A stretch of 64,000 nucleotides of DNA from Rhodococcus sp. SMB37 (GTDB lineage Bacteria; Actinomycetota; Actinomycetes; Mycobacteriales; Mycobacteriaceae): NCBI RefSeq assembly GCF_004345605.1, contig NZ_SLVY01000018.1:100816-164815 (forward strand). Reading direction: 5' to 3'. Shown piece after piece: positions 8,482 through 15,930 of the stretch. Each line of letters starts with the position of its first letter. The stretch's first letter is position 1. The position numbers and the translations under genes are program-made. The notes below the pieces were generated by a model. The model was not told the DNA's origin. It saw nothing but the letters and a program-made list of their open reading frames with translations, and made no database searches.

Positions 8482-8495
8482 ACCTCCGGTCCTGA

Positions 8496-9029
8496 TCAGG
8501 CTCGGGACACGACGTCGATGGTGCCCTGGCAGACCGCGTTCTGGGTGTTGATGAACCACCATCCCCCACCGGTCTGCACGGTCACGGTGAAGTCGACCGT
8601 TCCCGTCCCGGGGAAGGTGCGATTGATCGGGATGCCGGGGTTCTGATTCCACGCTGCCTGATCGCTGACACTGCGTCCGGACTCGCCGGTTGTCGTGTTG
8701 GTCCAGTCGACCAGTACCTGCGTCCCATACCAGTTGGGTCCGATGCTCGGGATGAGGCCACCCGGGGGGTAAGGCAGGTCGTTTCCGCCGCTGAGCAGGA
8801 GTGCCGGTTCCAGCACGTCACCACCCGGAGGAATCGATTCGCCGGACCCCGCGCGAATGTTCCATGTGAACGACGGTGCCCAAGGGAGTGGGTTCGCGCT
8901 CGTGCATGTCATATCCGTGGAAGTCGGTGCAGCAGTCGCCACACCACCTCCAGCGGCGACCATCGCCGCACCCATTCCGATTGCGGCGAGTGCAGAAGCC
9001 CCCGTGCGGCGCATCGTTCGTTTACTCAT
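8496..9029 (-). CDS. Secreted protein of unknown function
   Basis: The 177-residue product has a clear Sec signal peptide: basic MSKRTMRR, a hydrophobic Ala/Gly-rich core, and a predicted AxA-type cleavage site (VATAAP) near residue 35. The mature part is small and rich in Gly, Pro, Trp and Asn, with two cysteines near the ends (MTCTSAN and NAVCQG) that could form a disulfide. It looks like a beta-sandwich-type exported protein of mycolic-acid bacteria, but I do not recognise the family. ATG 9029 is preferred over GTG 9035 because the GGAGGA ribosome site then has normal spacing. It is divergent from 9187. Confidence 0.75.
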   Translation of the reverse strand: MSKRTMRRTGASALAAIGMGAAMVAAGGGVATAAPTSTDMTCTSANPLPWAPSFTWNIRAGSGESIPPGGDVLEPALLLSGGNDLPYPPGGLIPSIGPNWYGTQVLVDWTNTTTGESGRSVSDQAAWNQNPGIPINRTFPGTGTVDFTVTVQTGGGWWFINTQNAVCQGTIDVVSRA

Positions 9030-9186
9030 GAACACTCCTCCGATTCGGTGATACCTCGATACCTGTGCGTTCTGTCTATCGGAGTCAGGCTACGATTTGT
9101 CACATATCTCCGGACGAATGTGTATATGTCACAACCGACATTAGGTCGACCAGACCTGACATGCCAACAAACGCAAGGATATTCGC

Positions 9187-9540
9187 ATGGATCTTCTTCG
9201 TGACGTTGTCGTACTTCTCCATATTGTCGGATTTGCAGCCACATTCGGTGCGTGGGTGAGCGAGTCGGTGGCTCGCCGGTTCCGCATGACCCGCGTGATG
9301 GATTACGGATTGCTGCTGTCGCTCGTCACCGGACTCGCGCTGGCAGCGCCGTGGCCTGCGGGAATCGAACTCGACTACACGAAGCTCGGCGTCAAACTCG
9401 TGGTCCTCGTGATACTCGGGGGTGTGATCGGGATGGGGAGTGCGCGGCAACGGCGATCGGGTGAGCCGGCGCCGCGTCCACTGTTCTACGCGGTCGGCGT
9501 CCTGTCGCTATTGAATGCGGGCATCGCTGTGATCTGGTGA
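9187..9540 (+). CDS. Four-helix membrane protein of unknown function
   Basis: A 117-residue hydrophobic protein with four likely membrane helices: VVVLLHIVGFAATFGAW, YGLLLSLVTGLALAA, LGVKLVVLVILGGVIGMG and LFYAVGVLSLLNAGIAVIW. A basic loop (RRFRMTR) and a second basic loop (SARQRRS) set the topology. A conserved His in the first helix resembles small haem or electron-carrier membrane proteins, but no pair of axial ligands can be assigned. RBS AAGGA lies 7 nt before ATG. It is transcribed divergently from the secreted protein at 9029. Function unknown. Confidence 0.65.
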   Translation: MDLLRDVVVLLHIVGFAATFGAWVSESVARRFRMTRVMDYGLLLSLVTGLALAAPWPAGIELDYTKLGVKLVVLVILGGVIGMGSARQRRSGEPAPRPLFYAVGVLSLLNAGIAVIW

Positions 9541-9576
9541 CCCACCTGGCCGATGAGCGGGACGAAGGGTGTTTTC

Positions 9577-9590
9577 TGAAACACGTTCTA
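9577..9590. promoter_or_regulatory. KstR-type operator (TGAAACACGTTCTA)
   Basis: The 14-mer matches the KstR consensus TNNAACNNGTTNNA at every fixed position. KstR is the TetR-family repressor of cholesterol and steroid catabolism genes in mycobacteria and rhodococci, released by steroid-CoA thioesters. The box is 62 bp upstream of the NTF2-like/SDR operon, a normal operator position. Confidence 0.6.
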
Positions 9591-9651
9591 TGTCAGGATG
9601 GCGCAGCGGGCACGACCGGTGTCCGTCGTACATCCGTCGGAAGGACCAGAC

Positions 9652-10134
9652 ATGCCGACCGTGGAAGACCGCCTCGCACGTCTCGAGGCGCTCGAGGAGA
9701 TCCGGATGCTCAAGCACCGGTACTTCCGCGCATGCGATGCCAAGGATCCCGAGGCGATGCGCGCATGCTTCATCGCGAAGGGCGCCGACATCTATTACGG
9801 GGCCGCGCTCGGCAGCTTCGACGACGCCGACGGACTCGTCGACATCTACTCCAGAATCGCCCTGCAACGCGTCGACGACCGGTATGTCATCCTCGACATG
9901 CACCACGGCATGCATCCGAGCATTTCCATCACAGGGCCCGGCACCGCCACGGGCGCGTGGACGCTGCGGTTCCGTCAGGTGGACCTCAATGCCGGCACCG
10001 AGCGGGTCACCGCACTCGACTACGACGACGACTATGTCATCGAAGACGGTCGGTGGAAAATCTCCAGGTGCCACGTGAAAGTGCTGTGGTCGATCGAGCG
10101 AACCCTGACCGACGACGTGAAAGTGGTGCAGTGA
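9652..10134 (+). CDS. NTF2/SnoaL-like protein, possible steroid-pathway enzyme
   Basis: This 160-residue protein has the SnoaL_4/NTF2 cone fold pattern: an N-terminal helix pair (LARLEALEEIRMLKHRYFRACDAKD), a strand-rich core with a buried DMHHGMH segment, and a terminal strand pair (WKISRCHVKVLWSIER). Family members include ketosteroid isomerases, dehydratases and cyclases. ATG 9652 has an AAGGA site 8 nt upstream; in-frame codons before it do not. It is 1 bp from the SDR gene, so the two form an operon, and the KstR-type box upstream suggests steroid or terpenoid catabolism. The catalytic residues cannot be assigned with certainty. Confidence 0.75.
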   Translation: MPTVEDRLARLEALEEIRMLKHRYFRACDAKDPEAMRACFIAKGADIYYGAALGSFDDADGLVDIYSRIALQRVDDRYVILDMHHGMHPSISITGPGTATGAWTLRFRQVDLNAGTERVTALDYDDDYVIEDGRWKISRCHVKVLWSIERTLTDDVKVVQ

Positions 10135-10135
10135 C

Positions 10136-10972
10136 ATGGCAGAACAGAAGATCGCTCTCGTCACCGGTGCGAGCCGCAGCGTCGGCAAGGGAATCGCCTG
10201 CGCACTCGGATCGGACGGATGGACGGTCTATGTCACGGGCCGGGGGCCGGTCGGAGACGGCGGACCACTCGACCAGACCGCTGCGACGGTCACCGAACGC
10301 GGCGGCTGCGGCATCGCTGTGCAATGCGATCACCGCGACGATAAGCAGATCCACGAACTCTTCACCCGTATCGCCGACGAGCAGAGCGGCCGAATCGACC
10401 TGCTGGTGAACAACGTGTGGGCGAGTCCGAAAGGATTCGCCGGCTTCACCGATCCGTTCTGGAAACGCCCTGTCGATGACTGGGACAGCCTCATCGGCGT
10501 GGGTTTACGAGCCCACTACGTCGCCTCGGTCGAGGCTGCCCAGCTCATGGTGCCGCAGGGAAGCGGGATGATGGTCAACATCTCGTCGTTCGGCACGCGC
10601 GGGTACCTGCACTCGGTGTTGTACGGGATGTCCAAGGCGGGCCTGGACAAGATGGCCGCCGACATGGCCGTCGACCTGCGCGACACGGGCGTGACGGCGC
10701 TGTCGCTGTGGCCGGGACTCGTGAAGAACGAGGCCATGCTGGCCCGCGGACTCGACAACTTCCAGGGCTTTCCGCTCGCTAATGCCGAGACCCCCGAGTT
10801 CATCGGACGTGTTGTCGTCGCATTGGCCGGTGACCCGAATGTGCACGAACGCAGTGGTTCCACGCTGATCACCGCGGAAGCAGCACTCGACTACGGAGTA
10901 GTGGATGTCGAAGGGAATCAACCGGATTCGCACAGGGCTCTGTTCGGTGGTGGTCCCGTGTTCGGGCGATGA
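10136..10972 (+). CDS. Short-chain dehydrogenase/reductase, DHRS1-like
   Basis: A 278-residue SDR. The cofactor site is TGASRSVGKGIA (about 11-22), followed by the unusual NNVWAS in place of NNAG, the catalytic Ser in NISSFG and the YGMSK active site (YxxxK). The NNVW segment, together with the CDHRDD stretch, is typical of DHRS1-like enzymes, some of which reduce steroids and other carbonyls. It is co-transcribed with the NTF2-like gene under a KstR-type operator. The C-terminal end overlaps the next gene start by 4 bp. Cofactor choice (NADPH versus NADH) is not certain. Confidence 0.88.
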   Translation: MAEQKIALVTGASRSVGKGIACALGSDGWTVYVTGRGPVGDGGPLDQTAATVTERGGCGIAVQCDHRDDKQIHELFTRIADEQSGRIDLLVNNVWASPKGFAGFTDPFWKRPVDDWDSLIGVGLRAHYVASVEAAQLMVPQGSGMMVNISSFGTRGYLHSVLYGMSKAGLDKMAADMAVDLRDTGVTALSLWPGLVKNEAMLARGLDNFQGFPLANAETPEFIGRVVVALAGDPNVHERSGSTLITAEAALDYGVVDVEGNQPDSHRALFGGGPVFGR

Positions 10973-12164
10973 ACAGAACTCCGCATCCCGTCTCCGCCGA
11001 AATCCACACCGCGCAGGTGCAGCGAGTGGATCTGATGATCGCGATGTTCGAACGCGACACCGTCAAAGACCACGGTTACCGCAGCCCCGCACACTGGCTC
11101 GCCGCCGCAACCAACCTCGAGATCGGCGAATGCCACCGCATCGAATCACTCGCGAAGCTCCTCCGGCTCGAACCGGAAGTCCGCGACGCCTACGCATCCG
11201 GGCTACTCGATGCAGACAAAGCCCGCCAGATCGCCTACTTCTGCCAACACTACCCACGCACCATGAACCCGTGCGACTTCGAGAAAGCCCGCACCATCCT
11301 CATCGACCACGCCAGAAAGACCGTCGCCACCAAAGCCACCGTGCGAGCCCTGATCCGCCGCCTCGAACACCTCTACAGCACCGGCGACGGACCACCACCC
11401 GGTGAAGACACCACGCGCAACGAACTGTTCGTCTCCACCACCCTGCACGGCAGGGTCGTCATCAAGGAGACTTCGACGCCGTCACCGGAGCACGCCTCCG
11501 GCACCTGCTCTCACCACTGTCGGCACCGAGGCCCGAAACGAACGGCATCACAGACGACCGGCCTCCCTTCAGACGCACCGCCGACGCCTTCGAGCAACTC
11601 CTGCAGTGCGTCGAAGCCGCCGGACTCGCCCCCGTCGAAGGCGGTGTGAAACCACACGTGACGGTGACAGCCTCCATCAAAGACCTCACGAACAACGCCG
11701 CCGTGAAGGAACTGTTCGCCCACAGTCCCGAACACGGGTACGCGACCGAACCGTGGGCCGGACCGTTGTCGATCGACGCTGCCAGGATGCTCGCCTGCGA
11801 TTGCCAGGTCACTCGGATCCTGCTCGACGAACACGGCGTGCCGCTGGCACACGGACGGACGCACCGTTCGGCGACGGTCGCGCAACGCCGCGCCCTCACA
11901 GTGCGAGACGGCGGATGCTCCTTTCCCGAGTGTTCGACACCACCGGCGTGGGCAGATGCCCACCACATTGACCACTGGGTCGACGGTGGTGACACCGACC
12001 TCGACAACCTCGTGCTGCTCTGCGGACACCACCACCGGTTGATGCATCACACCGACTGGGAAGTCGAGATGACCGAATACCGTCGGCCGCAGTTCATTCC
12101 ACCCGAGAGTGTGGATCTGTTCCGGAAGCCGATACCAGGGAACAGGCCGGAGTTGGTCGCCTAG
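10969..12164 (+). pseudogene. HNH endonuclease, DUF222/13E12 family, frameshifted
   Basis: The DUF222 N-terminal part (from ATG 10969 to about 11463) and the HNH C-terminal part (to 12164) lie in different frames. At 11464-11469 the reading passes from GRVVIK to DFDAVTGARLRHLL if one G is restored in AAGGAG. The restored frame then runs without a break through the HNH motif (CSFPECS, ADAHHIDHW, LVLLCGHHHRLMH). 13E12 proteins are repeated many times in mycolic-acid actinobacteria and their role is unclear. The gene overlaps the SDR stop (ATGA). The single-base loss may be a sequencing error, because the downstream frame shows no other damage. Confidence 0.8.
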
Positions 12165-12168
12165 TTCC

Positions 12169-12283
12169 AGTAGTGCGGCCGGCCGTCGGACGTTTCGGCG
12201 GTTGTTGGTATCGGTGCGACGTTCGAGCAGTCCCTTGTCTTCGAGCCGGCTGAGCCGATTGGTCACCGCCGCCCCCCGTCATC
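12169..12283 (-). pseudogene. Remnant of a MarR-family regulator (wing region only)
   Basis: On the minus strand, about 12180-12275 encodes VTNRLSRLEDKGLLERR followed by TDTNNRRNV, which is the recognition helix and wing of a MarR-type winged helix (TxRLxxLExxGLLER...DxxxRR). Upstream there is a stop four codons before the match, and downstream the reading degenerates, so only a fragment of about 30 residues survives. It lies between the broken HNH gene and the Clp-N gene. The call rests on a short motif. Confidence 0.4.
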
Positions 12284-12346
12284 CGAGGGCGATTGCTGCG
12301 GATGGTGTTCCCTGCGATGTGCCTGCGATCGGCCGGTGACAAGATC

Positions 12347-12391
12347 GTCAACTAGTGGTTGACGATCAAGCTTCGTCAACCTACGGTTGAC
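12347..12391. promoter_or_regulatory. Two GTCAAC-N5-GTTGAC inverted repeats, predicted operators
   Basis: GTCAACTAGTGGTTGAC (12347-12363) and GTCAACCTACGGTTGAC (12375-12391) are two 17-bp dyads with identical 6-bp arms, offset by 28 bp. The second ends 2 bp before the ATG at 12394, leaving no room for a ribosome site, so the transcript is probably leaderless. The HTH in the downstream protein is the most likely ligand (inference). Confidence 0.6.
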
Positions 12392-12393
12392 GT

Positions 12394-13125
12394 ATGACTG
12401 AACCAACGCGTAGCACCCACCCGGTTCGCCTCGACGACCTCATCGAAGCGATCAAGAAAGTCCACCCCGACGCCCTCGACCAACTCCAGGACGCCATGGT
12501 CGCCGCCGACCACCTCGGAGACGTGGCCGATCACCTCATCGGCCACTTCGTCGACCAGGCCAGACGCTCCGGCGCATCGTGGTCGGAGATCGGTCAACGT
12601 ATGGGAGTGTCCAAACAGGCTGCTCAGAAGCGGTTCGTATCGAAGGCCGACAACGACCTCGATCCGAACGAGGGATTCAACCGCTTCACCCCACGCGCGA
12701 AGAACGTTGTGATGGCGTCGATGAACGAGGCGCGTGCGGCGGGCAATGCGGAGATAGCGCCCGGACACCTCGTACTGGGGCTGCTGGCGGATCCCGCTGG
12801 GCTTGCCTCCCGCGCACTCGTCGCACAGGGAATCACGCTCGACGATCTGCGGCGTGCTGTCCATGCTGCCCTGCCGGAACAGGCGACGGGAGAACTCCCG
12901 GAGCTCATACCGTATGACGCGCAGGCAAGGAAGGCTCTCGAACTGACCTTCCGCGAGGCGTTGCGACTCGGGCACAACTACATCGGCACCGAACACATCC
13001 TGCTGGCGCTCCTCGAACTGGAGGACGGCACGGGACCATTGTCGTCGGCCGGCGTCGACAAATCGAAGGTCGAAGCGAACGTCACCGAAGCGCTCGCGGC
13101 AATCGAGGCAGCTCAGGAGAACTGA
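12394..13125 (+). CDS. HTH + Clp N-terminal (Clp_N) domain protein without ATPase
   Basis: A 243-residue protein. Residues 1-90 contain an HTH-like segment (SGASWSEIGQRMGVSKQAAQKRF). From about residue 95 two Clp_N repeats follow: FTPRAKNVVMASMNEARAAGNAEIAPGHLVLGLL, then LIPYDAQARKALELTFREALRLGHNYIGTEHILLALL. The AAA+ modules of ClpC/ClpA are absent, so the protein can bind Clp substrates or arginine-phosphate-like degrons but cannot unfold them. Similar HTH-ClpN proteins occur in actinobacteria and may couple proteostasis to transcription. It starts leaderless, 2 bp after the second of two dyads. It ends before the RiPP cluster. Confidence 0.85.
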   Translation: MTEPTRSTHPVRLDDLIEAIKKVHPDALDQLQDAMVAADHLGDVADHLIGHFVDQARRSGASWSEIGQRMGVSKQAAQKRFVSKADNDLDPNEGFNRFTPRAKNVVMASMNEARAAGNAEIAPGHLVLGLLADPAGLASRALVAQGITLDDLRRAVHAALPEQATGELPELIPYDAQARKALELTFREALRLGHNYIGTEHILLALLELEDGTGPLSSAGVDKSKVEANVTEALAAIEAAQEN

Positions 13126-13172
13126 ACGACTGCGTTGTCGCTGCTCAGAAGTTGCTCGGTGCCTTCCCCGAC

Positions 13173-13211
13173 AGTTGTGCGTGCGCCGGACCGTCCGGCG
13201 CACGCACAACT
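13173..13211 (+). terminator. Perfect 19-bp hairpin before RiPP precursor 1
   Basis: Arms AGTTGTGCGTGCGCCGGAC (13173-13191) and GTCCGGCGCACGCACAACT (13193-13211) are exact complements with a single unpaired C between them (the real RNA loop would be slightly larger). It ends 1 nt before the purine-rich ribosome site of the precursor gene. It may terminate the Clp-N transcript, protect a processed 5' end, or attenuate the cluster. Confidence 0.65.
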
Positions 13212-13225
13212 CGAGGAGACAGGCC

Positions 13226-13396
13226 ATGCGTAAGTTCGACATCGACACCATCTCGGCAGACGGCACAGTGCTCGACGAATCACGACTTGCTCGGATTCTG
13301 GGTGGCCGAGGGGTCATCCGTGATGACAAGGGGCGGACCGGCTGCATTCCAGATCTGGATGGTTCCATCCGCGCAGACGATCCGATCGTGGGTTGA
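13226..13396 (+). CDS. RiPP precursor peptide 1 (double-glycine leader, acidic core)
   Basis: A 56-residue peptide with ATG 13226 behind a GAGGAGA ribosome site. The leader (residues 1-27) reads MRKFDIDTISADG, then LDESRLARILGG. It ends in a Gly-Gly that suits the C39 protease of the exporter encoded at 15927. The core of 29 residues (from RGVIRDDKG to ADDPIVG) has seven Asp, one Thr, one Ser, three Arg-rich spots and a single Cys. These give the carboxylate and hydroxyl or amine partners needed for ATP-grasp macrocyclisation. The leader is nearly the same as that of peptide 2, the core is not. Bond pattern unknown. Confidence 0.8.
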   Translation: MRKFDIDTISADGTVLDESRLARILGGRGVIRDDKGRTGCIPDLDGSIRADDPIVG

Positions 13397-13489
13397 GCCC
13401 GAGCCACGCCGAGATGTATCTCTGTGCCAGTGACAGAGTCGGCGCTTATCGCTTGCTCAGAGTCTGCACAGCCGGCCTCGTGACGATAT

Positions 13490-13515
13490 CCGTGCTGCCG
13501 GAAGGTCCGGCACGG
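13490..13515 (+). terminator. Bulged hairpin between the two precursor genes
   Basis: CCGTG-CTG-CCGGA (13490-13502) pairs with TCCGGCACGG (13506-13515) as a 10-bp stem with a 3-nt bulge and an AGG loop. It ends about 9 nt before the GAAGGAGA ribosome site of precursor 2, mirroring the hairpin in front of precursor 1. Confidence 0.5.
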
Positions 13516-13535
13516 AACACGCGAAGGAGAGCTGA

Positions 13536-13703
13536 ATGAGCAAGTTCACGATCGACACGATTTCCGCGATGGGCGTCGAACTGGACGAGTCCCGACTGGC
13601 CCGCGTGGCGGGTGGCAAGGCGAAGGCCAAGGAAAAGTGCGAGATCATCATCAACACGGAGACCTGCCAACCTGAGGGGCCCGATGTCATCGTCCAGGGC
13701 TAG
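13536..13703 (+). CDS. RiPP precursor peptide 2 (same leader, different core)
   Basis: A 55-residue peptide starting at ATG 13536 after GAAGGAGAGC. The leader (1-27) MSKFTIDTISAMG...LDESRLARVAGG differs from peptide 1 at only a few positions. The 28-residue core starts KAKAKEKCEIIINTETCQ and ends GPDVIVQG: Lys-rich start, two Cys nine apart or less, four Glu and two Thr. The Lys, Thr and Glu side chains could form lactam or lactone links, the usual products of graspetide ligases, and the cysteines a disulfide. The Gly-Gly leader end fits C39 cleavage. Too short to be found by a length-limited gene caller. Confidence 0.8.
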   Translation: MSKFTIDTISAMGVELDESRLARVAGGKAKAKEKCEIIINTETCQPEGPDVIVQG

Positions 13704-13765
13704 TTGACGGATGGTCGGCTGCTCTGTGCCGTCTTCCGTTTTACGGGAGATCGCGTCGGATCGTG

Positions 13766-13793
13766 GCCCGGGGCGTGGTCTTGCGCCCCGGGC
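13766..13793 (+). terminator. 10-bp hairpin before the ATP-grasp ligase gene
   Basis: GCCCGGGGCG (13766-13775) and CGCCCCGGGC (13784-13793) pair around an 8-nt loop. The hairpin is 7 nt upstream of the GGAGG ribosome site of the ligase. It could lower ligase expression relative to the precursors by partial termination or by stabilising the precursor mRNA 3' end. Confidence 0.55.
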
Positions 13794-13813
13794 AGTCCCC
13801 GGAGGTCTTCGTA

Positions 13814-14827
13814 GTGACTCATGTCCTTGTTCTCACCTGTCCCGGTGATGTGCACGCGGATGCCGTCATCGAGCGGTTGGTCCAGCGCCGGGCGGGATAC
13901 GCAGTTTTCGATCCAGGTGAATTCCCCGTCAACGCAGCGCTTTCAGTATCGTATTCCCGATCCGGATCAATCGAACGTACACTCTCGAACTCTGCGGGCG
14001 GACTTGATCTCGATGCTGTTGACAGCATCTGGTTTCGGCGACCCAACCTGCCCGGTCCGGATCCTGAGATCGACGATCCCGTTTCGCGAGAATGTATCCG
14101 GGACGAGACCCGTACGTTCTCCTCCTACGTTTGGGACAGTCTGGATTGTCTCGCAGTGCCGGGAACGATGCGGGCGATACGGTATGCATCGCACAAGCCT
14201 GCTCAGCTGGCGCTCGCGGGTGTACTCGGTTTCGCTGTTCCCCCAACCCTCATCACCTCCGATCCGCAGGCGTTCATGGATTTCTGGGATCGCCATGGCG
14301 GGCAGATCATCACGAAACCGCTCGAAAACCCTTCGATCGGAGTGCGTGGACGGATGTTCGCCCGATACTCCGAGACCCCCGCGACCATGGACCTCGCTGC
14401 GGCAGATGCCATCCGATTCTGTCCGGTGATTGCGCAGGCGTATGTACCCAAGCTCGTCGAATTGCGGGTGACGGTTGTCGGTGATCGCGCGTTTGCGGTC
14501 GAAATCGACAGCCAGCGAAGCAATCACGCGCGACGTGACTGGCGCAAGTACGATTCCACGCCGGGCCTGTATGCAGTCCACTCCCTGCCGGACGACATGG
14601 CCGAACGCTGCGTCCGGCTCGTGTCCGAGTTCGACCTGAATTACGGTGCCATGGATCTCATCCTCACGCCTGACGGAGATTACGTCTTCCTCGAGATCAA
14701 CCCGGCCGGCCAATGGCTGTGGCTCGAATCAGCAACAGGTATCCCGATTGCGGACGCCGTCGCAGATCTGTTGCTCTCTGCCGCGGACCGATCACCACAA
14801 TCGTTGACGAACGGAGCTTTTCGATGA
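13814..14827 (+). CDS. ATP-grasp peptide ligase, MvdD/graspetide-maturase-like
   Basis: A 337-residue ATP-grasp enzyme. An N-terminal segment (HVLVLTCPGD, then SIWFRRP) precedes SHKPAQLALAGVLGF, the K-containing ATP site (IITKPL) and a second lysine region (VPKLVELRVTVVGD). The DWRKYD segment and the Mg-binding end (GAMDLILTPDG, then FLEINPAGQW) complete the fold. This combination, especially DWR and EINPxGQW, is that of RiPP ligases which activate Asp/Glu side chains with ATP to form ester or amide crosslinks in a leader-bearing peptide. GTG 13814 is chosen because GGAGG precedes it by 8 nt. It is coupled to the next gene by ATGA. Confidence 0.85.
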   Translation: MTHVLVLTCPGDVHADAVIERLVQRRAGYAVFDPGEFPVNAALSVSYSRSGSIERTLSNSAGGLDLDAVDSIWFRRPNLPGPDPEIDDPVSRECIRDETRTFSSYVWDSLDCLAVPGTMRAIRYASHKPAQLALAGVLGFAVPPTLITSDPQAFMDFWDRHGGQIITKPLENPSIGVRGRMFARYSETPATMDLAAADAIRFCPVIAQAYVPKLVELRVTVVGDRAFAVEIDSQRSNHARRDWRKYDSTPGLYAVHSLPDDMAERCVRLVSEFDLNYGAMDLILTPDGDYVFLEINPAGQWLWLESATGIPIADAVADLLLSAADRSPQSLTNGAFR

Positions 14828-15930
14828 CCCTCATCACGTCGCAGCGACACCACACTCTCGATGCGAGTCTGCTGTCCGACCTTCTGGACATGATCCGCCT
14901 GGAGAACAGTGCATCCAGCGACGTGCACGCCGACTCATCGGAAACCCTCCGCGTCCTACGCGAGAACAATCCCGAACTCCGGATGCGGCTCGTGCGACAC
15001 ATCGAGCCTTTCGACGGGTCGACACAGAGTGCACTACTCGTCACCGATGCGGACGGATGCGTGACGACACTGTCGTGGTCTCCACCCTCTTTCCTGCCGT
15101 GGCCACTTCGTGGTGCGCGGCGCGTCGGTGAATCAGCGCTCTTATCGGTGGACGGAGAGACCCTCACGGTCGGCGACGCCATCCTGCATCTCGACGGGAT
15201 GTGGGATCGTCCCGACCTCCTCACCGGGCTCATCGATGCCTGCACGATCCGCATTGCGCTCGAAGAAGACCCCGTCGAGCTGACCGACGCGCAAGTGCAG
15301 GTGGCGATCGATGGCTTCCGCCGGGCACGAGGCCTGCTCACCCGCGACGCGACCGAATCCTGGATGGTTCGAAATCATTTGAGCCCGACCATGTTCGAGA
15401 GAACTGTGCGGCAAGAGGCAGAACTAGCGGTGCTCCGCAGGCGCATCGTCGGCGACCGTGCCTCGGTGTGGCTCCGGGAGCACCCCGCTGCGCTCGACCG
15501 CGCACGCATCGCCCGGGTGGTGTTCCCGAGCCGTGCGGAAGCATCCGAGTTCGCGATGCGGGTCGCCGACGTTCACAGCTATGACGCCGACGACGCGATT
15601 CGCTACTTCACCGGCGAGGCCGGTCTTGCTGTGGCCGCGGACCGTGGCCAGGTGGCGTTCTGCGAGATCGGGCGCGGTGACCTCGACGGTGATCTCGCGA
15701 ACCTGGTCCTCGCCTCGAAGCCGGGAACCGTAATGGCTGCGCGCGTGAGCCACGACGGATGGGAAGTCGTGCAGGTTCTCGCCGTACATCGCGCACCGAT
15801 CGATGCCTCGGCCCTGCGGATCGCCGAGCAGTACGTGTTCGACGAGTGGCTCGCCGAACGAAGGCGTGCCGCGCGGGTCGAGTGGTTCTGGGGTGAGGCC
15901 GAGAATACCGATCGAGTCGCGGCATCGTGA
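14824..15930 (+). CDS. Foldase/PpiC-related putative peptide maturation protein
   Basis: A 368-residue cytoplasmic protein. The second half follows the order of SurA/PrsA-type foldases: helical segment (LTDAQVQVAIDGFRRARGLL; SPTMFERTVRQEAELAVLRRRI), then a degraded parvulin-like domain. In that domain KPGTVMAARVSHDGWEVVQVLAV recalls the PpiC end (KPGEV...GWHVVKV), followed by a terminal helix (FDEWLAERRRAARVEWFWG). There is no signal peptide. The N-terminal 150 residues are not recognised. Proteins like this are annotated as PpiC-related peptide maturation proteins beside RiPP ligases. It is coupled on both sides (ATGA, GTGA). A scaffold or leader-handling role is inferred, not shown. Confidence 0.7.
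   Translation: MTLITSQRHHTLDASLLSDLLDMIRLENSASSDVHADSSETLRVLRENNPELRMRLVRHIEPFDGSTQSALLVTDADGCVTTLSWSPPSFLPWPLRGARRVGESALLSVDGETLTVGDAILHLDGMWDRPDLLTGLIDACTIRIALEEDPVELTDAQVQVAIDGFRRARGLLTRDATESWMVRNHLSPTMFERTVRQEAELAVLRRRIVGDRASVWLREHPAALDRARIARVVFPSRAEASEFAMRVADVHSYDADDAIRYFTGEAGLAVAADRGQVAFCEIGRGDLDGDLANLVLASKPGTVMAARVSHDGWEVVQVLAVHRAPIDASALRIAEQYVFDEWLAERRRAARVEWFWGEAENTDRVAAS

Noticed and set aside
9029..9035. Start of the secreted protein at GTG 9035
   Set aside because: ATG 9029 gives normal spacing to the GGAGGA ribosome site; the GTG would overlap it.
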